In this document: positions 17,867 through 26,643 of the stretch, in pieces
How the letters are laid out: every line of letters begins with the position of its first letter
Position numbering within the stretch: the first letter of the stretch is position 1
DNA from: Bradyrhizobium glycinis
GTDB lineage: Bacteria > Pseudomonadota > Alphaproteobacteria > Rhizobiales > Xanthobacteraceae
Reading direction: 5' to 3'
DNA length: 64,000 nt
Assembly: GCF_016031655.1 (NCBI RefSeq)
Contig: NZ_JACCHQ010000009.1
Span: forward strand, 62,001-126,000
Program-made: the position numbers and the translations under genes
The notes under the pieces: generated by a model
The model's database searches: none
Seen by the model: only the letters and a program-made list of their open reading frames with translations
What the model was told of the DNA's origin: nothing

Positions 17867-19075
17867 CTAGTGACGGCCCCACGGTCCCATCTGATTGGCT
17901 GCCGGGGCTCCTGAGGGACTGGGCGCGGGAACGGGCGGGTTGGCGGGAGCGGCTGCATCGCCCCACGGCCCCTGCGAGAGCGGCGGCGGCCCGTCCTGCG
18001 CGCCGGCTTGTTCGGTCTCGAGTTGTGCCGTCTCTTCGGCGGGGTCCGGCAGCGGGCCCGGATCATGGCCGCCGGCGAACTTGATCAGCGCGTCGACCCG
18101 GGACTGCACGGAAGGGTGGGTCGCGAACAGGTCGGCAAAGCCCTCGCGCGGATTGTCGACGCAGAGCTCCATCACCGCCGAGGTGGCGCCCGGCAGCTCG
18201 CCACGGCCCTCGATCTTACGCAGGGCCGAGATCATCGCGTCGGGATCTTTCGTCAGCTCGACCGAGCCGGCATCGGCGAGATATTCGCGCGACCGCGACA
18301 GCGCGAGCTTCACCACCTGCGACAGCAGCCAGGCCAGCACGATCAGCACGATTGCGATGATGATGACGATGATCGCGCCGCCGCCGGAGCTCTTGCTGTC
18401 GCTCGAAGACGACGACCGCGACGACGAGGACGAGCCTGATGACCACGAGCCGCCGGAGCCGGAGCTCCAGTTCAGATTCGTGAACAGACGGAAGAACAAT
18501 TCGCCGAAGAAGCCGACCACGCCGGTGATGATGACGGCGACGACCATAAGCTGCACGTCGCCATTTTTGATGTGGGTCAGCTCGTGGCCCAGCACCGCCT
18601 CGATCTCCTTGTCGTTGAGCGCATCGAGGAGGCCGCTGGTGACCGTAATGGAATATTGCCGCGGATTGAGGCCAGTCGCGAACGCGTTCAGCGCCGGGCT
18701 CTCCATGATCTTCAGCTTCGGCATGGTGATGCCGCGCGAGATGCAGAGGTTCTCGAGCAGATTGTAGAGCCGCGGCTCCTCCTGCCGGGTGACGTCGTGG
18801 CCGCCGGTCACGGCATCGATCATCGACTGGTGAAAGAAATAGGCAATCGCGATCCAGACCGCCGCCACAACGGTTGCGACGGGCGCGGCCTTGAGCAGGT
18901 CAGCGAAGGCGCGGCTCAGATAGTAGGCGACCGTGCCATTGTCGTCGATGAAGACTTCGGCGACCAGTGCGCCGGCATAGACCAGCACATAGACCAGCGC
19001 GAACAGGCCGGCGAGCAGCAGCATCGAACGAAGCTTGTTCGAGGCGATATGCGTGTAGAGACCATACGCGGCCAT
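17867..19075 (-). CDS. M48-family membrane zinc metalloprotease (HtpX-like)
   Basis: This 402-aa integral membrane protease has zinc ligands H164/H168 in HELTH and E264 in SREYLADAGS. Hydrophobic segments lie at about 17-42, 64-82, 176-190 and 234-252. A Ser/Gly-rich loop (residues 204-233, many consecutive serines) sits between the catalytic HELTH and the fourth helix. The C-terminus is Pro/Ala-rich. The ATG at 19075 (MAAYGLYTH) is chosen because the longer frame to 19111 reads into a palindromic repeat. A LemA gene lies upstream on the same strand across that repeat. LemA-M48 pairs recur in bacteria and are thought to act in membrane-protein quality control. Confidence 0.85.
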   Translation of the reverse strand: MAAYGLYTHIASNKLRSMLLLAGLFALVYVLVYAGALVAEVFIDDNGTVAYYLSRAFADLLKAAPVATVVAAVWIAIAYFFHQSMIDAVTGGHDVTRQEEPRLYNLLENLCISRGITMPKLKIMESPALNAFATGLNPRQYSITVTSGLLDALNDKEIEAVLGHELTHIKNGDVQLMVVAVIITGVVGFFGELFFRLFTNLNWSSGSGGSWSSGSSSSSRSSSSSDSKSSGGGAIIVIIIAIVLIVLAWLLSQVVKLALSRSREYLADAGSVELTKDPDAMISALRKIEGRGELPGATSAVMELCVDNPREGFADLFATHPSVQSRVDALIKFAGGHDPGPLPDPAEETAQLETEQAGAQDGPPPLSQGPWGDAAAPANPPVPAPSPSGAPAANQMGPWGRH

Positions 19076-19096
19076 GGCTGCTTCCGTTTGCTCCTT

Positions 19097-19194
19097 GTCA
19101 TTCCGGGGCACGCCAACGGCGTGAACCCGGAATCTGGAGCTTAGTGCCTCGGTCGAGGTTCCGGGTTCGCGTCTTCGACGCGCCCCGGAACGAC
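19097..19194. repeat. Palindromic repeat, family I
   Basis: This is a copy of the GTCATTCCGGGGC...GCCCCGGAACGAC element. It separates lemA from the M48 protease gene and supplies the false upstream extension of the protease reading frame. Confidence 0.85.
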
Positions 19195-19221
19195 AAGGGT
19201 GAGAAGCCGGTCACGCAACAA

Positions 19222-19782
19222 TCAGAACTTCACCTGCGGCACGGTCTCAACGTCGGTCCGGCTGGCGCCGAGATCGAAGAAGTCCTTTCTGGTGAAGCCG
19301 AACATGCCGGCGAACAAGGCGGCAGGCAGCTGCTGGATCCCGGTATTGTATTCCTGCACCGCGTTGTTGAAGAAGCGGCGGCTCGCCGCGATCTTGTTTT
19401 CGAGGTCCGAGAGCTCGGAGGCGAGCTGCTGGAAATTGGCGTTGGCCTTGAGGTCGGGATAGGCTTCCGACAGCGCAATCAGCCGGCCCAGCGCGCCGGA
19501 GAGCTGGGTCTCGGCCGCGGACACCTGCGCCGGGCCCTGCGCCGACATCGCCGAATTGCGCGCCTTGATGACGTCGTCGAGCGTGCCGCGCTCGTGCGAG
19601 GCGTAGCCCTTCACCGTCTCGACCAGGTTCGGGATCAGGTCGTGGCGTTGCTTGAGCTGCACGTCGATGTCGGCAAAGGCCTGGCCGACACGTTGGCTCA
19701 GGGCCACCAGGCGGTTGTAGGCGCTGAAAGCGAACAGCGCGAGGACGACGATGACGCCGAGAACGATCCAGCCGGTCGACAT
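19222..19782 (-). CDS. lemA: LemA family protein
   Basis: This 186-aa protein has one N-terminal membrane helix (residues 4-22) and a four-helix LemA domain. It contains the signature NRLVALSQRVGQAFADIDV, then KQRHDLIPNLVETVKGYA and an AYPDLKAN block. LemA proteins are membrane-anchored with the helical domain outside, and their exact role is unsettled. The M48 protease follows on the same strand 146 bp downstream, across a repeat. Co-occurrence suggests a common membrane-stress function. Confidence 0.92.
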   Translation of the reverse strand: MSTGWIVLGVIVVLALFAFSAYNRLVALSQRVGQAFADIDVQLKQRHDLIPNLVETVKGYASHERGTLDDVIKARNSAMSAQGPAQVSAAETQLSGALGRLIALSEAYPDLKANANFQQLASELSDLENKIAASRRFFNNAVQEYNTGIQQLPAALFAGMFGFTRKDFFDLGASRTDVETVPQVKF

Positions 19783-19920
19783 GGAGAACTCCTGAAGAGG
19801 GAAGAAGGCGGGCGCTAGGGTAGACGAAATTGACGCAGGATGAGAGCCCGGCGCGGAGGGAAGGTAAGGCTTGGTCGGATCAGGAACCGTCCGAGTTCAA
19901 GGCAGGCACGGCCAGCGAAA

Positions 19921-20898
19921 TTAACTTTCGGACATGATGGCATCGCCCCAGCGCCAGCGCCGCGCGCTGGCATAGGCCGCCTTGTCGCGGCGCGGGACTT
20001 TTACCGGCGCGACCCCAGCCTCGGTGCAGAGCTTGGCTGCGATCTCGGCCTTGCCGATGTCCGGCGGCGCCAGCACGCGCGCGGCGCGGCTCGCGGGCGG
20101 GGTGCGGGTCAGGGCCACGTAGATGAAGCGCTCGTCCTCGAACGGCACCTCGGCGCCCTTGATCTGGCGGTGCGCCTGCGACCGGGGCAGGCGCTGGGAG
20201 AAATGGCACCAGTCGGGCGCGATGAGCGGGCAGGTCCTTTCGTGCGGGCAGGGCGCGGCGACGTAACCGCCAGCTGCGATCAACTGCTCGCGCAGGGCGA
20301 GGATGCGGGCATAGCCGGCGGACGTGCCGGGCTCGATCGCCACCAGTGCGTGGCGCGCTTTGGCCCACATCGCTTCGGTCAGCTTGCGCTGATCGGCCTC
20401 ACTGAGCTCGCCGATGATGTAGCTGGCGATGACGAGATCGGCCTGTGAGACCTCGGCGAGATTGCCGCTGGCATCGCCGGGCAGATAGCGGCACTCCGCG
20501 AGGCGGGTGCTGTCGCGTGCCAGTTCGAGCGCGAGCCGGCTCAGCGTGGCGTTGGCGTCAAGCAGCGTGAAATCCTGCAGCGAGGGAAAGGCTTCGGCGG
20601 CCGCCCAGCTGGCGGTGCCCGGGCCAGCGCCGACGTCGAGCAATGTTTCGGGCGCGAGATCAGGCGCGATCTCGGTGAGCGCATTGAGGCTGGCCGCCAC
20701 CGCCGCGTAGGTCGCGGGCATGCGCGCTAGCGCATAAGCGAGCGCATCAGCCTCCGACTTGATCGTGCCGGAGCCGCCACCGGCGCGATACGTGGTCGAG
20801 ATCTTCTGCGAGCGCTGGGCCGCCTCGGTGCGAGAAAAACCCTGGAGCCTGGCGTCGAGAGCCGCTCTCAGTTCGGCAGGAAGGGTGGGGGAGATCAT
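19921..20898 (-). CDS. Rsm22-type small-ribosomal-subunit-associated methyltransferase-like protein
   Basis: This 325-aa protein belongs to the Rsm22/METTL17 family. The SAM-binding motif is LLDVGAGPGTASW near residue 87. A cysteine cluster at about residues 218-240 (APCPHERTCPL, then PDWCHF) matches the four-Cys metal or Fe-S site of this family. In mitochondria the homolog assists 28S small-subunit assembly, and the bacterial role is little studied. The ATG at 20898 is followed by SPTLPAELRAALD, typical of the family N-terminus. It lies downstream of smc on the same strand with a family I repeat between. Confidence 0.85.
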   Translation of the reverse strand: MISPTLPAELRAALDARLQGFSRTEAAQRSQKISTTYRAGGGSGTIKSEADALAYALARMPATYAAVAASLNALTEIAPDLAPETLLDVGAGPGTASWAAAEAFPSLQDFTLLDANATLSRLALELARDSTRLAECRYLPGDASGNLAEVSQADLVIASYIIGELSEADQRKLTEAMWAKARHALVAIEPGTSAGYARILALREQLIAAGGYVAAPCPHERTCPLIAPDWCHFSQRLPRSQAHRQIKGAEVPFEDERFIYVALTRTPPASRAARVLAPPDIGKAEIAAKLCTEAGVAPVKVPRRDKAAYASARRWRWGDAIMSES

Positions 20899-20909
20899 GT
20901 GTACCCACC

Positions 20910-20998
20910 GTCATTCCGGGGTGCGCGTAGCGCGAACCCGGAAGTTCGAGATTGTAGCGCGAGATTCCGGGTTCTCGCTGCGCGAGCCCCGGAATGAC
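20910..20998. repeat. Palindromic repeat, family I
   Basis: GTCATTCCGGGGTGCG and CCCCGGAATGAC form the outer arms. It lies between the smc stop and the Rsm22-like start and is a likely 3' boundary for the smc message. Confidence 0.85.
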
Positions 20999-21010
20999 AC
21001 GCAAGCGATC

Positions 21011-24000
21011 TCACGCCACGTTCTGGTCGAGGATGTCCACCGCCTCTTGCAGGCTCACCGATACCAGCTGCGAGACGCCACGCTCGGCCATGGTGACGCC
21101 GAATAGGCGGTTCATCCGCGCCATCGTGATCGGGTTGTGCGTGATGATGATGAAGCGCGTGTCGGTCGAGCCCGTCATCTCGTGCAGGAGGTTGCAGTAC
21201 CGTTCGACGTTGTGGTCGTCGAGCGGCGCGTCGACTTCGTCCAGTACGCAGATCGGCGAAGGGTTCGTGAGGAACACCGCGAAGATCAGCGCCATCGCGG
21301 TCAGCGCCTGTTCACCGCCCGAGAGCAGCGACAGCGTCTGCGGCTTCTTGCCCGGCGGCTTGGCAATGATTTCGAGACCAGCCTCCAGCGGGTCGTCGCT
21401 CTCGATCAGGTGCAGCGCGGCCTCGCCGCCGCCGAACAGCTCGACGAACAGGCGCTTGAAGTGGTTGTTGACGACGTCGAACGAGGTCAGCAGCCGTTCG
21501 CGGGCTTCCTTGTTGAGGCTCTGGATGCCCTGGCGCAGCCGCTTGATGGCTTCGACCAGGTCGTCGCGCTCGGTGACGAGGCCGGTGTGCTGGGTCTCGA
21601 CCTCGCGCAACTCTTCCTCGGCGCGCAGATTGACGGCGCCGAGGCGCTCGCGGTCGCGGCGCATCTTTTCGAGATCTTCCTCGATCTCGTGCAGCGGCGG
21701 AAGCTCCGCGCCGGGCTCGATCTCGGCAAGGCCGGCGACGGCCTGCGGCTCGACCTCGAGCATGTCGCGGATCTCGCGCTCGATGTCCTCGAGCCGGCGG
21801 CGGGCGCCTTCCATGCGCTCCTCGGCGCGCGCGGTGGCCTCGCGGGCACTCGACAGGGCTTCGAGGGTCAGCTTGGCGACACGGTCGGTCTCGGCCATCG
21901 CGGTCTCCGCGGTGGCGAGCGCGTCGGCGGCCATGCGGCGGTCGTTCTCGGCGTATTCGATCTCGGTGATCAGCGCGCTGCGCTTCTCGGCGAACACGGC
22001 CGGGGCGTTTTCGAGCTCGCTGCGCTCGATCGTGAGCTCGGCGATACGGGCTTGGATGGTGTCGATGTGGGAGGCCGCGCTCTCCTTGCGGTTCTGCCAC
22101 TCGGTGCGCTCGGCGAGGATCGCCTGCACGCGGCGGTCGGCGAGCTCGGCTTCGCGTGCCAGCGCCTGCGCCTCGGCGCGGACCTGGGCGGCCATGCGGC
22201 GATGGCCTTCGATATCGCTGCGGACGGCGGCGAGCTGGGTTTCGGTGTCCTCGCTCGAAGGCAGCTCGCCGATGCCGGCCTGGGCGTATTCGTAAGCGGC
22301 TTCGGCTTCGGCGCGGTCGGCGGCGAGCCGGCTGTGCGCTTCCGACAGCGTCGCCTTGCGCGTGGCATGGCGGCTGATCTCGCGCTCGGCATTGGCATGG
22401 CGCTCGCGGGCGACGTTCAGCTCGCGCTGCGCGGCACGCCAGGCTTCGCGGCTCGCGGCTTCGGTGCTCGCCGCCATCTGCAGCTCGGACTCGGCGTTCT
22501 CCAGCGCCTGCCGCTTGATCTGCGCATCGATGCGGGCCTGCTCCAGCTCGTTCTCGATGTCGACGAGGCGGGCGCGCTCGGCCAGGCGCCGTGCGGCGCC
22601 GGTCGGCGCATGCGCCGCTGCGACAAAGCCGTCCCAGCGCCAGACATCGCCCTCGGGCGAGACCAGGCGCTGGCCGGTCTTGAGCTGCGACACCAGCTCG
22701 GCACCGCGCTCGCGCGGGACGACGCCGATCTGGGCGAGGCGGCGGGCCAGCTCGGCCGGGGCCTGCACATGGTTGGCGAGCGGCACGGCGCCTTCGGGCA
22801 GCTCCGGATCGCCCTCGGTGTGTCCGACATTGGTCCAGCGCATCGGCGCCGACGGGTCGATCGGCGCATCGAGATCGTCGCCGAGTGCCGCGCCGATCGC
22901 CTTTTCAAAACCCTTGTCGACGGTGATGCCGTCGATGATCGGCGGCCACAGATTCTTGGTCTCGCCGTTGACGATCTTGGAGATCGTGCGCGCCTCGGTC
23001 TCGAGCCGCTGCACGCGCTTGTCGGCCTCGACCAGCGGCGAGCGCGAGGATTCCAGCGTCTGGCGTGCCGCGACATGCGCCGCTTCGCTGGCCTGCGCCG
23101 CAGCTTCGGAAGCCGCCAGCGTCTGCTCCGCGGTCTCGACCAGTGCGGTCAGCTCGTCGAGATCGCCGAAGCCGCCGGTCTCGGCGGCAAGCTTCTGCTC
23201 TTCCGCGGCGACGTTGGCGATCTCCTGATCGAGCCGGGCGAGCTTGTCGCGATGGGTGCGGACGTTGGCCTCTAACTGATTGCGCTTGGCGGTGAGGTCG
23301 GCGAGCGCGGTGGTGAGCTCGGCGAAGCGCTGCTCGGTTTCGGTCAGCACCGCCTCGGCCTCGGCGACGCGCTCGTCGACGCCCGAGCGCTTCTCGACGC
23401 GCGACTTGATCTCTTCCTTCAGCTCGGCATCTTCCGCATCGAGCCGCTGCAGCGCGACGTCGGCGTCCATGGTCTGCTGCTGGGCACGCGAGATGTCACC
23501 CTCGAACTGGGCGAGGCGGCGCTCGAGCTCGGCGACGCGCTCCTTGGCGCGCTCTTCCTCACGGTCGAGCTGCTCGCGGGCATTGGTCAGGCGCTGCAGG
23601 CCGGCCGCGGCGCGCGCTTCGGCATCGCGCAGCGCCGGCATCTCGGCGGCGCGGATCGCCTGGATGCGGGCGGCTTCGGCCTGGTGCTGGGTGCGCTCGG
23701 CCATCTCGCGCACGGCGAGATCGTGGGTCTGGCCGGATTCGTTGACGTCGGCATGGGCGCCGATCCAGCGCAGATGGAACAGCGTGGCTTCCGCCTTGCG
23801 GACCTTGGCCGCGACCTCGCGGTAACGCACGGCCTGGCGGGCCTGCTTCTTCAGGCCTTCCATCTGGCCGGACAGCTGTCCGATCACGTCCTCGACGCGG
23901 GTGAGGTTGGTTTCGGCGGCCTTGAGCCGCAGCTCGGCCTCGTGGCGGCGGGCATGCAGGCCGGCGACGCCCGCGGCATCTTCCAGCACGCGGCGGCGCT

Positions 24001-24475
24001 GCTCGGGCTTGGCCTGGATGATCTCGCCGATCTTGCCCTGGTGGACGAGGGCCGGTGAGCGCGCGCCGGTGGCGGCGTCCGCGAACAGGATCTGCACGTC
24101 GCGGGCGCGCACGTCGCGGCCGTTGATGCGGTAGACCGAGCCGGCCTCGCGCTCGATGCGGCGGGAGATTTCGAGGATCTGGCTGTCGTTCATCGCCGCC
24201 GGCGCGGTGCGATCGGCATTGTCGATCGTCATCGTCACTTCGGCATGGTTGCGCGCCGGACGGTTGCCGGAGCCGGCGAAGATCACCGCATCCATGTCGG
24301 CGGCGCGCAGCGACTTGTAGGAGGTCTCGCCCATCGCCCAGCGCAGCGCCTCGACGAGATTCGACTTGCCGCAGCCGTTGGGGCCGACCACGCCGGTCAA
24401 GCCGGGCTCGATGACGAAGTCCGTGGGCTCAACGAAGGACTTGAAACCGTGAAGGCGCAGGCGGGTGATTTTCAT
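21011..24475 (-). CDS. smc: Chromosome segregation ATPase SMC
   Basis: This 1154-aa structural-maintenance-of-chromosomes protein extrudes DNA loops and organises the replicated chromosome with ScpA/ScpB. The P-loop GPNGCGKSN is at residues 31-39. Two long coiled coils flank a hinge near residues 500-650. The C-terminal ABC signature LSGGEQALTAMALIF and Walker B ICVLDEVDAPLDD complete the head. The ATG at 24475 (MKITRLRL) is the family-typical start; a GTG at 24481 is two codons further out. The order dciA-dsbA-smc on one strand with divergent mutY is conserved in alphaproteobacteria. Confidence 0.97.
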   Translation of the reverse strand: MKITRLRLHGFKSFVEPTDFVIEPGLTGVVGPNGCGKSNLVEALRWAMGETSYKSLRAADMDAVIFAGSGNRPARNHAEVTMTIDNADRTAPAAMNDSQILEISRRIEREAGSVYRINGRDVRARDVQILFADAATGARSPALVHQGKIGEIIQAKPEQRRRVLEDAAGVAGLHARRHEAELRLKAAETNLTRVEDVIGQLSGQMEGLKKQARQAVRYREVAAKVRKAEATLFHLRWIGAHADVNESGQTHDLAVREMAERTQHQAEAARIQAIRAAEMPALRDAEARAAAGLQRLTNAREQLDREEERAKERVAELERRLAQFEGDISRAQQQTMDADVALQRLDAEDAELKEEIKSRVEKRSGVDERVAEAEAVLTETEQRFAELTTALADLTAKRNQLEANVRTHRDKLARLDQEIANVAAEEQKLAAETGGFGDLDELTALVETAEQTLAASEAAAQASEAAHVAARQTLESSRSPLVEADKRVQRLETEARTISKIVNGETKNLWPPIIDGITVDKGFEKAIGAALGDDLDAPIDPSAPMRWTNVGHTEGDPELPEGAVPLANHVQAPAELARRLAQIGVVPRERGAELVSQLKTGQRLVSPEGDVWRWDGFVAAAHAPTGAARRLAERARLVDIENELEQARIDAQIKRQALENAESELQMAASTEAASREAWRAAQRELNVARERHANAEREISRHATRKATLSEAHSRLAADRAEAEAAYEYAQAGIGELPSSEDTETQLAAVRSDIEGHRRMAAQVRAEAQALAREAELADRRVQAILAERTEWQNRKESAASHIDTIQARIAELTIERSELENAPAVFAEKRSALITEIEYAENDRRMAADALATAETAMAETDRVAKLTLEALSSAREATARAEERMEGARRRLEDIEREIRDMLEVEPQAVAGLAEIEPGAELPPLHEIEEDLEKMRRDRERLGAVNLRAEEELREVETQHTGLVTERDDLVEAIKRLRQGIQSLNKEARERLLTSFDVVNNHFKRLFVELFGGGEAALHLIESDDPLEAGLEIIAKPPGKKPQTLSLLSGGEQALTAMALIFAVFLTNPSPICVLDEVDAPLDDHNVERYCNLLHEMTGSTDTRFIIITHNPITMARMNRLFGVTMAERGVSQLVSVSLQEAVDILDQNVA

Positions 24476-24692
24476 AAGCACGCATCTCTGTTGGCAGGCG
24501 CGAATCCCCCTGCCGGGACAATACCATGGAAGGCAATGTCGCTGTCTGGGTGAGTCGCGCGAGGCGGCTCATGCGGCTGGACAATGGCCGTGGTGCGCCG
24601 CGAGGGCAACCGGCGAAAGCCGCTTTTCCCAAGGGATTTATGCCGGGAAAGATACGGCTTTCGAGATGCGAATCAGGATCTTGACGAGCGAA

Positions 24693-25349
24693 TCAGCTCT
24701 TCAGAAGCGGGTTGATCTTCTTGGCGAACTCTTCGAACGAGGCCTCGCCCTTGATCTTCTCGCCGTTGATGAAGAAGGTCGGCGTCGAATCCACCTTGAG
24801 CACGTCGCTGGCATATTTCTGGTCGGCGGCGATCTTGTCGAGCAGCGCCTGATCCTTCAGGCAGGCTTCGACCTGCTGCTGGGTGAGGCCGGCCTGCTTG
24901 CCGATCCGCGTCAGGGTCTCGGTGGTGTTCTTCATCACCCAATCGTTCTGCTGGCGGAACAGCATGTCGGTGACCGCAAAGTACTTCGGCGCGTCGTCCT
25001 TGGCGATGCAGCGCGACAGCATCGAGCCGGCGGCGGCTTTGATGTCGAGCGGGAACTCGCGGAAGATGTAACGCACCTTGCCGGTGTCGATGTATTCCTT
25101 CTTGATCTTCGGGAACACCTGCTCGTTGAAGGCGGCGCAATGCGGGCAGGTCATCGAGGCGTATTCGGTGATGGTGACGGCGGCGTCGTTCGGGCCGAGC
25201 GCCATGTCGGGCAGCGACACCGGCTTGGCCACATCGGCAGCCGACTGCGCCATCGCGTCCGAGATGAACCGCAGCGGCGAGAGCCCGGCGAACGCGGCAA
25301 GCCCAGTCAGCGACAGCATCGTGGTGAAGGCGCGGCGGGTGATGATCAA
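24693..25349 (-). CDS. DsbA-family thiol:disulfide oxidoreductase
   Basis: This 218-aa periplasmic protein has a thioredoxin fold. The signal peptide covers residues 1 to about 34 (TRRAF near the start is Tat-like, cleavage after AMAQ). The active site is C68-P-H-C71, the DsbA dipeptide. The cis-Pro loop reads VDSTPTFFING. An inserted helical domain gives the usual DsbA length. The family oxidises or isomerises disulfides in exported proteins. It is the middle gene of dciA-dsbA-smc. The smc start lies 217 bp further on, so smc may also have its own promoter there. Confidence 0.9.
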   Translation of the reverse strand: MIITRRAFTTMLSLTGLAAFAGLSPLRFISDAMAQSAADVAKPVSLPDMALGPNDAAVTITEYASMTCPHCAAFNEQVFPKIKKEYIDTGKVRYIFREFPLDIKAAAGSMLSRCIAKDDAPKYFAVTDMLFRQQNDWVMKNTTETLTRIGKQAGLTQQQVEACLKDQALLDKIAADQKYASDVLKVDSTPTFFINGEKIKGEASFEEFAKKINPLLKS

Positions 25350-25476
25350 GGTCGGCTCCCGGGATTGGCAAGGTTCGCCCGAGGTTCCCCTTCGGACGGC
25401 CTGTCGCTAGCTTGAAACGTCGTTTGAGGCAATGGTAGGCGCTACGGACAGGTCCAGTTTGGCCGCGGAATGAGGC

Positions 25477-25974
25477 TCAATTTCGCTTGATGGCGGCCCC
25501 GAGGCGCGCCAGCGCCGTCTTCAGTTCTTCATCTTCGATGTCGGTCAGGTTCTCCGCCACCTTGGCGACGGCCTTGGGGTCCGGCGGGCCAGGCCGCTTC
25601 CGGGCCTGCGGCCGCGACAGGGGCGCCTGGCGGAAGGCGAGCTTGCCGACCGCGCTCCAGCCGAAGAAACGGTTGACCCGTTCCAGGATCACGTCGGCCG
25701 AGTGCTGGATCTCCAGTGCCATCGGCCCCTCGACCCGCAGCACCAGGGTTGCCGGCTCCTGCGGCTGCCCCTCGACCGGCCGCGGCCATTGCATCTTGAG
25801 CGGCTCGGCATGGGCCGCGATCTCCGGCCCCGCGATCTGCACCCACCGCGTCACCAGCTCGCGCGCCGCAAAGCCCTGCTTGGCATAGGCCTCGGCAAAG
25901 ACGTCGTCGAGCAGGATCCCGAGCGGTTTGGCGCTGACGGGGCCGGGCTTGAAGATGGGTCCGGATTTGGACAT
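25477..25974 (-). CDS. dciA: DUF721/DciA-type replicative-helicase loader
   Basis: This 165-aa protein has a DUF721 (DciA) domain. DciA is the ancestral loader or operator of the replicative helicase DnaB in bacteria that lack DnaC/DnaI. Family features are a GWSAVGKLAFRQAP block after a FAARELVTRWVQIAGPEIAAH helix, followed by a basic PQARKRPGPP linker and a C-terminal helix. Here it begins only 10 bp after the higA antitoxin stop, so it is probably transcribed from the toxin-antitoxin promoter or a promoter inside higA. It is normally divergent from mutY. Confidence 0.85.
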   Translation of the reverse strand: MSKSGPIFKPGPVSAKPLGILLDDVFAEAYAKQGFAARELVTRWVQIAGPEIAAHAEPLKMQWPRPVEGQPQEPATLVLRVEGPMALEIQHSADVILERVNRFFGWSAVGKLAFRQAPLSRPQARKRPGPPDPKAVAKVAENLTDIEDEELKTALARLGAAIKRN

Positions 25975-25984
25975 GGGCCGCCCG

Positions 25985-26305
25985 TTATGCCGCGGCGCGA
26001 GGCCGGATGGCCTTGAGGTCGCGATCGATCTCGCGTCGCCGCTGCATCAGATCATAGTCCATCTGCAGACCCAGAAAAAAGCCCTCCGACAGACCGAAAT
26101 AGCGGGCGAGCCGCAGGTCAGTGTCGGCGGTGATGTCGCGCTTGCCGAGGACGATCTCGTTGATCCGCCGCGGCGGGACGTGAACGGCGCGCGCCAGCGC
26201 GTTCTGGCTGAGCTCCATCGGCTTCAAGAACTCTTCGAGCAGGATTTCGCCGGGATGGGGATTGCGGAGGAACCCGTTCCTAGTGGTAGTCGACGATTTC
26301 GACAT
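25985..26305 (-). CDS. higA: HigA-family antitoxin
   Basis: This 106-aa XRE-type helix-turn-helix antitoxin follows the toxin gene, the HigBA order. It has the HigA/VapI block HPGEILLEEFLKPMELSQNALARA and a helix-turn-helix reading VPPRRINEIVLGKRDIT, then DLRLARYFGLSEGF. The ATG at 26305 overlaps the 3' end of higB by 26 bp, so translation is coupled. HigA neutralises HigB and represses their shared promoter, and the perfect palindrome at 26569-26587 is the probable operator. Confidence 0.92.
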   Translation of the reverse strand: MSKSSTTTRNGFLRNPHPGEILLEEFLKPMELSQNALARAVHVPPRRINEIVLGKRDITADTDLRLARYFGLSEGFFLGLQMDYDLMQRRREIDRDLKAIRPRAAA

Positions 26306-26561
26306 CTCTCGGTCCTCCTTCATCCCACACAAAACAGATGCGCCACTGATCGTTGATCCGGATCGAGTGCTGACCTTCGCGGTCGGCTCTCAGGGCTTCC
26401 AGCCGGTTGCCCGGAGGGACCCTGAGATCGGCCAATATCCGTGCCTGGTTCAACAAGCGCAGCTTTCGCAAAGCCACATTCTGAATGTCAGGCGGCAGTT
26501 TTCGACTTCGCCGGCCGGACCAGATCGACTCGGTCTCGAGGTCGGCGAAGCTCTGGATCAT
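26280..26561 (-). CDS. higB: HigB-family toxin (RelE/ParE superfamily)
   Basis: This 93-aa toxin comes first in the operon. It has the HigB pattern: SGRRSRKLPPDIQ, a helix ALRKLRLLNQA, a DLRVPPGNRLEAL turn, and catalytic-face residues in SIRINDQWRICFVW. Such toxins are ribosome-dependent mRNA endonucleases. The module sits between mutY (divergent) and dciA, which are usually direct neighbours. The length is complete and no frameshift is seen, so the pair looks active. Confidence 0.92.
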   Translation of the reverse strand: MIQSFADLETESIWSGRRSRKLPPDIQNVALRKLRLLNQARILADLRVPPGNRLEALRADREGQHSIRINDQWRICFVWDEGGPRDVEIVDYH

Positions 26562-26568
26562 GCCTGTG

Positions 26569-26587
26569 TATAACGCAATGCGTTATA
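26569..26587. promoter_or_regulatory. Perfect 19-bp higBA operator
   Basis: TATAACGCA and TGCGTTATA are perfect 9-base arms around a single A. The palindrome ends 8 bp upstream of the higB start codon. TATAAC within it can serve as the -10 on the minus strand, so HigA bound here would cover the promoter. Such AT-rich palindromes directly over the -10 are standard for HigA autorepression. Confidence 0.8.
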
Positions 26588-26643
26588 GCACGCAACGACG
26601 CGTCGCGCTGGCCACAGGCGGAATCCTCCTCTAGTAAAGGCGC

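Noticed and set aside
21137..23275. 712-codon plus-strand frame opposite smc
   Set aside because: It is antisense to a complete SMC protein. The repeating Leu/Asp/Gly pattern is a mirror of the coiled coil.
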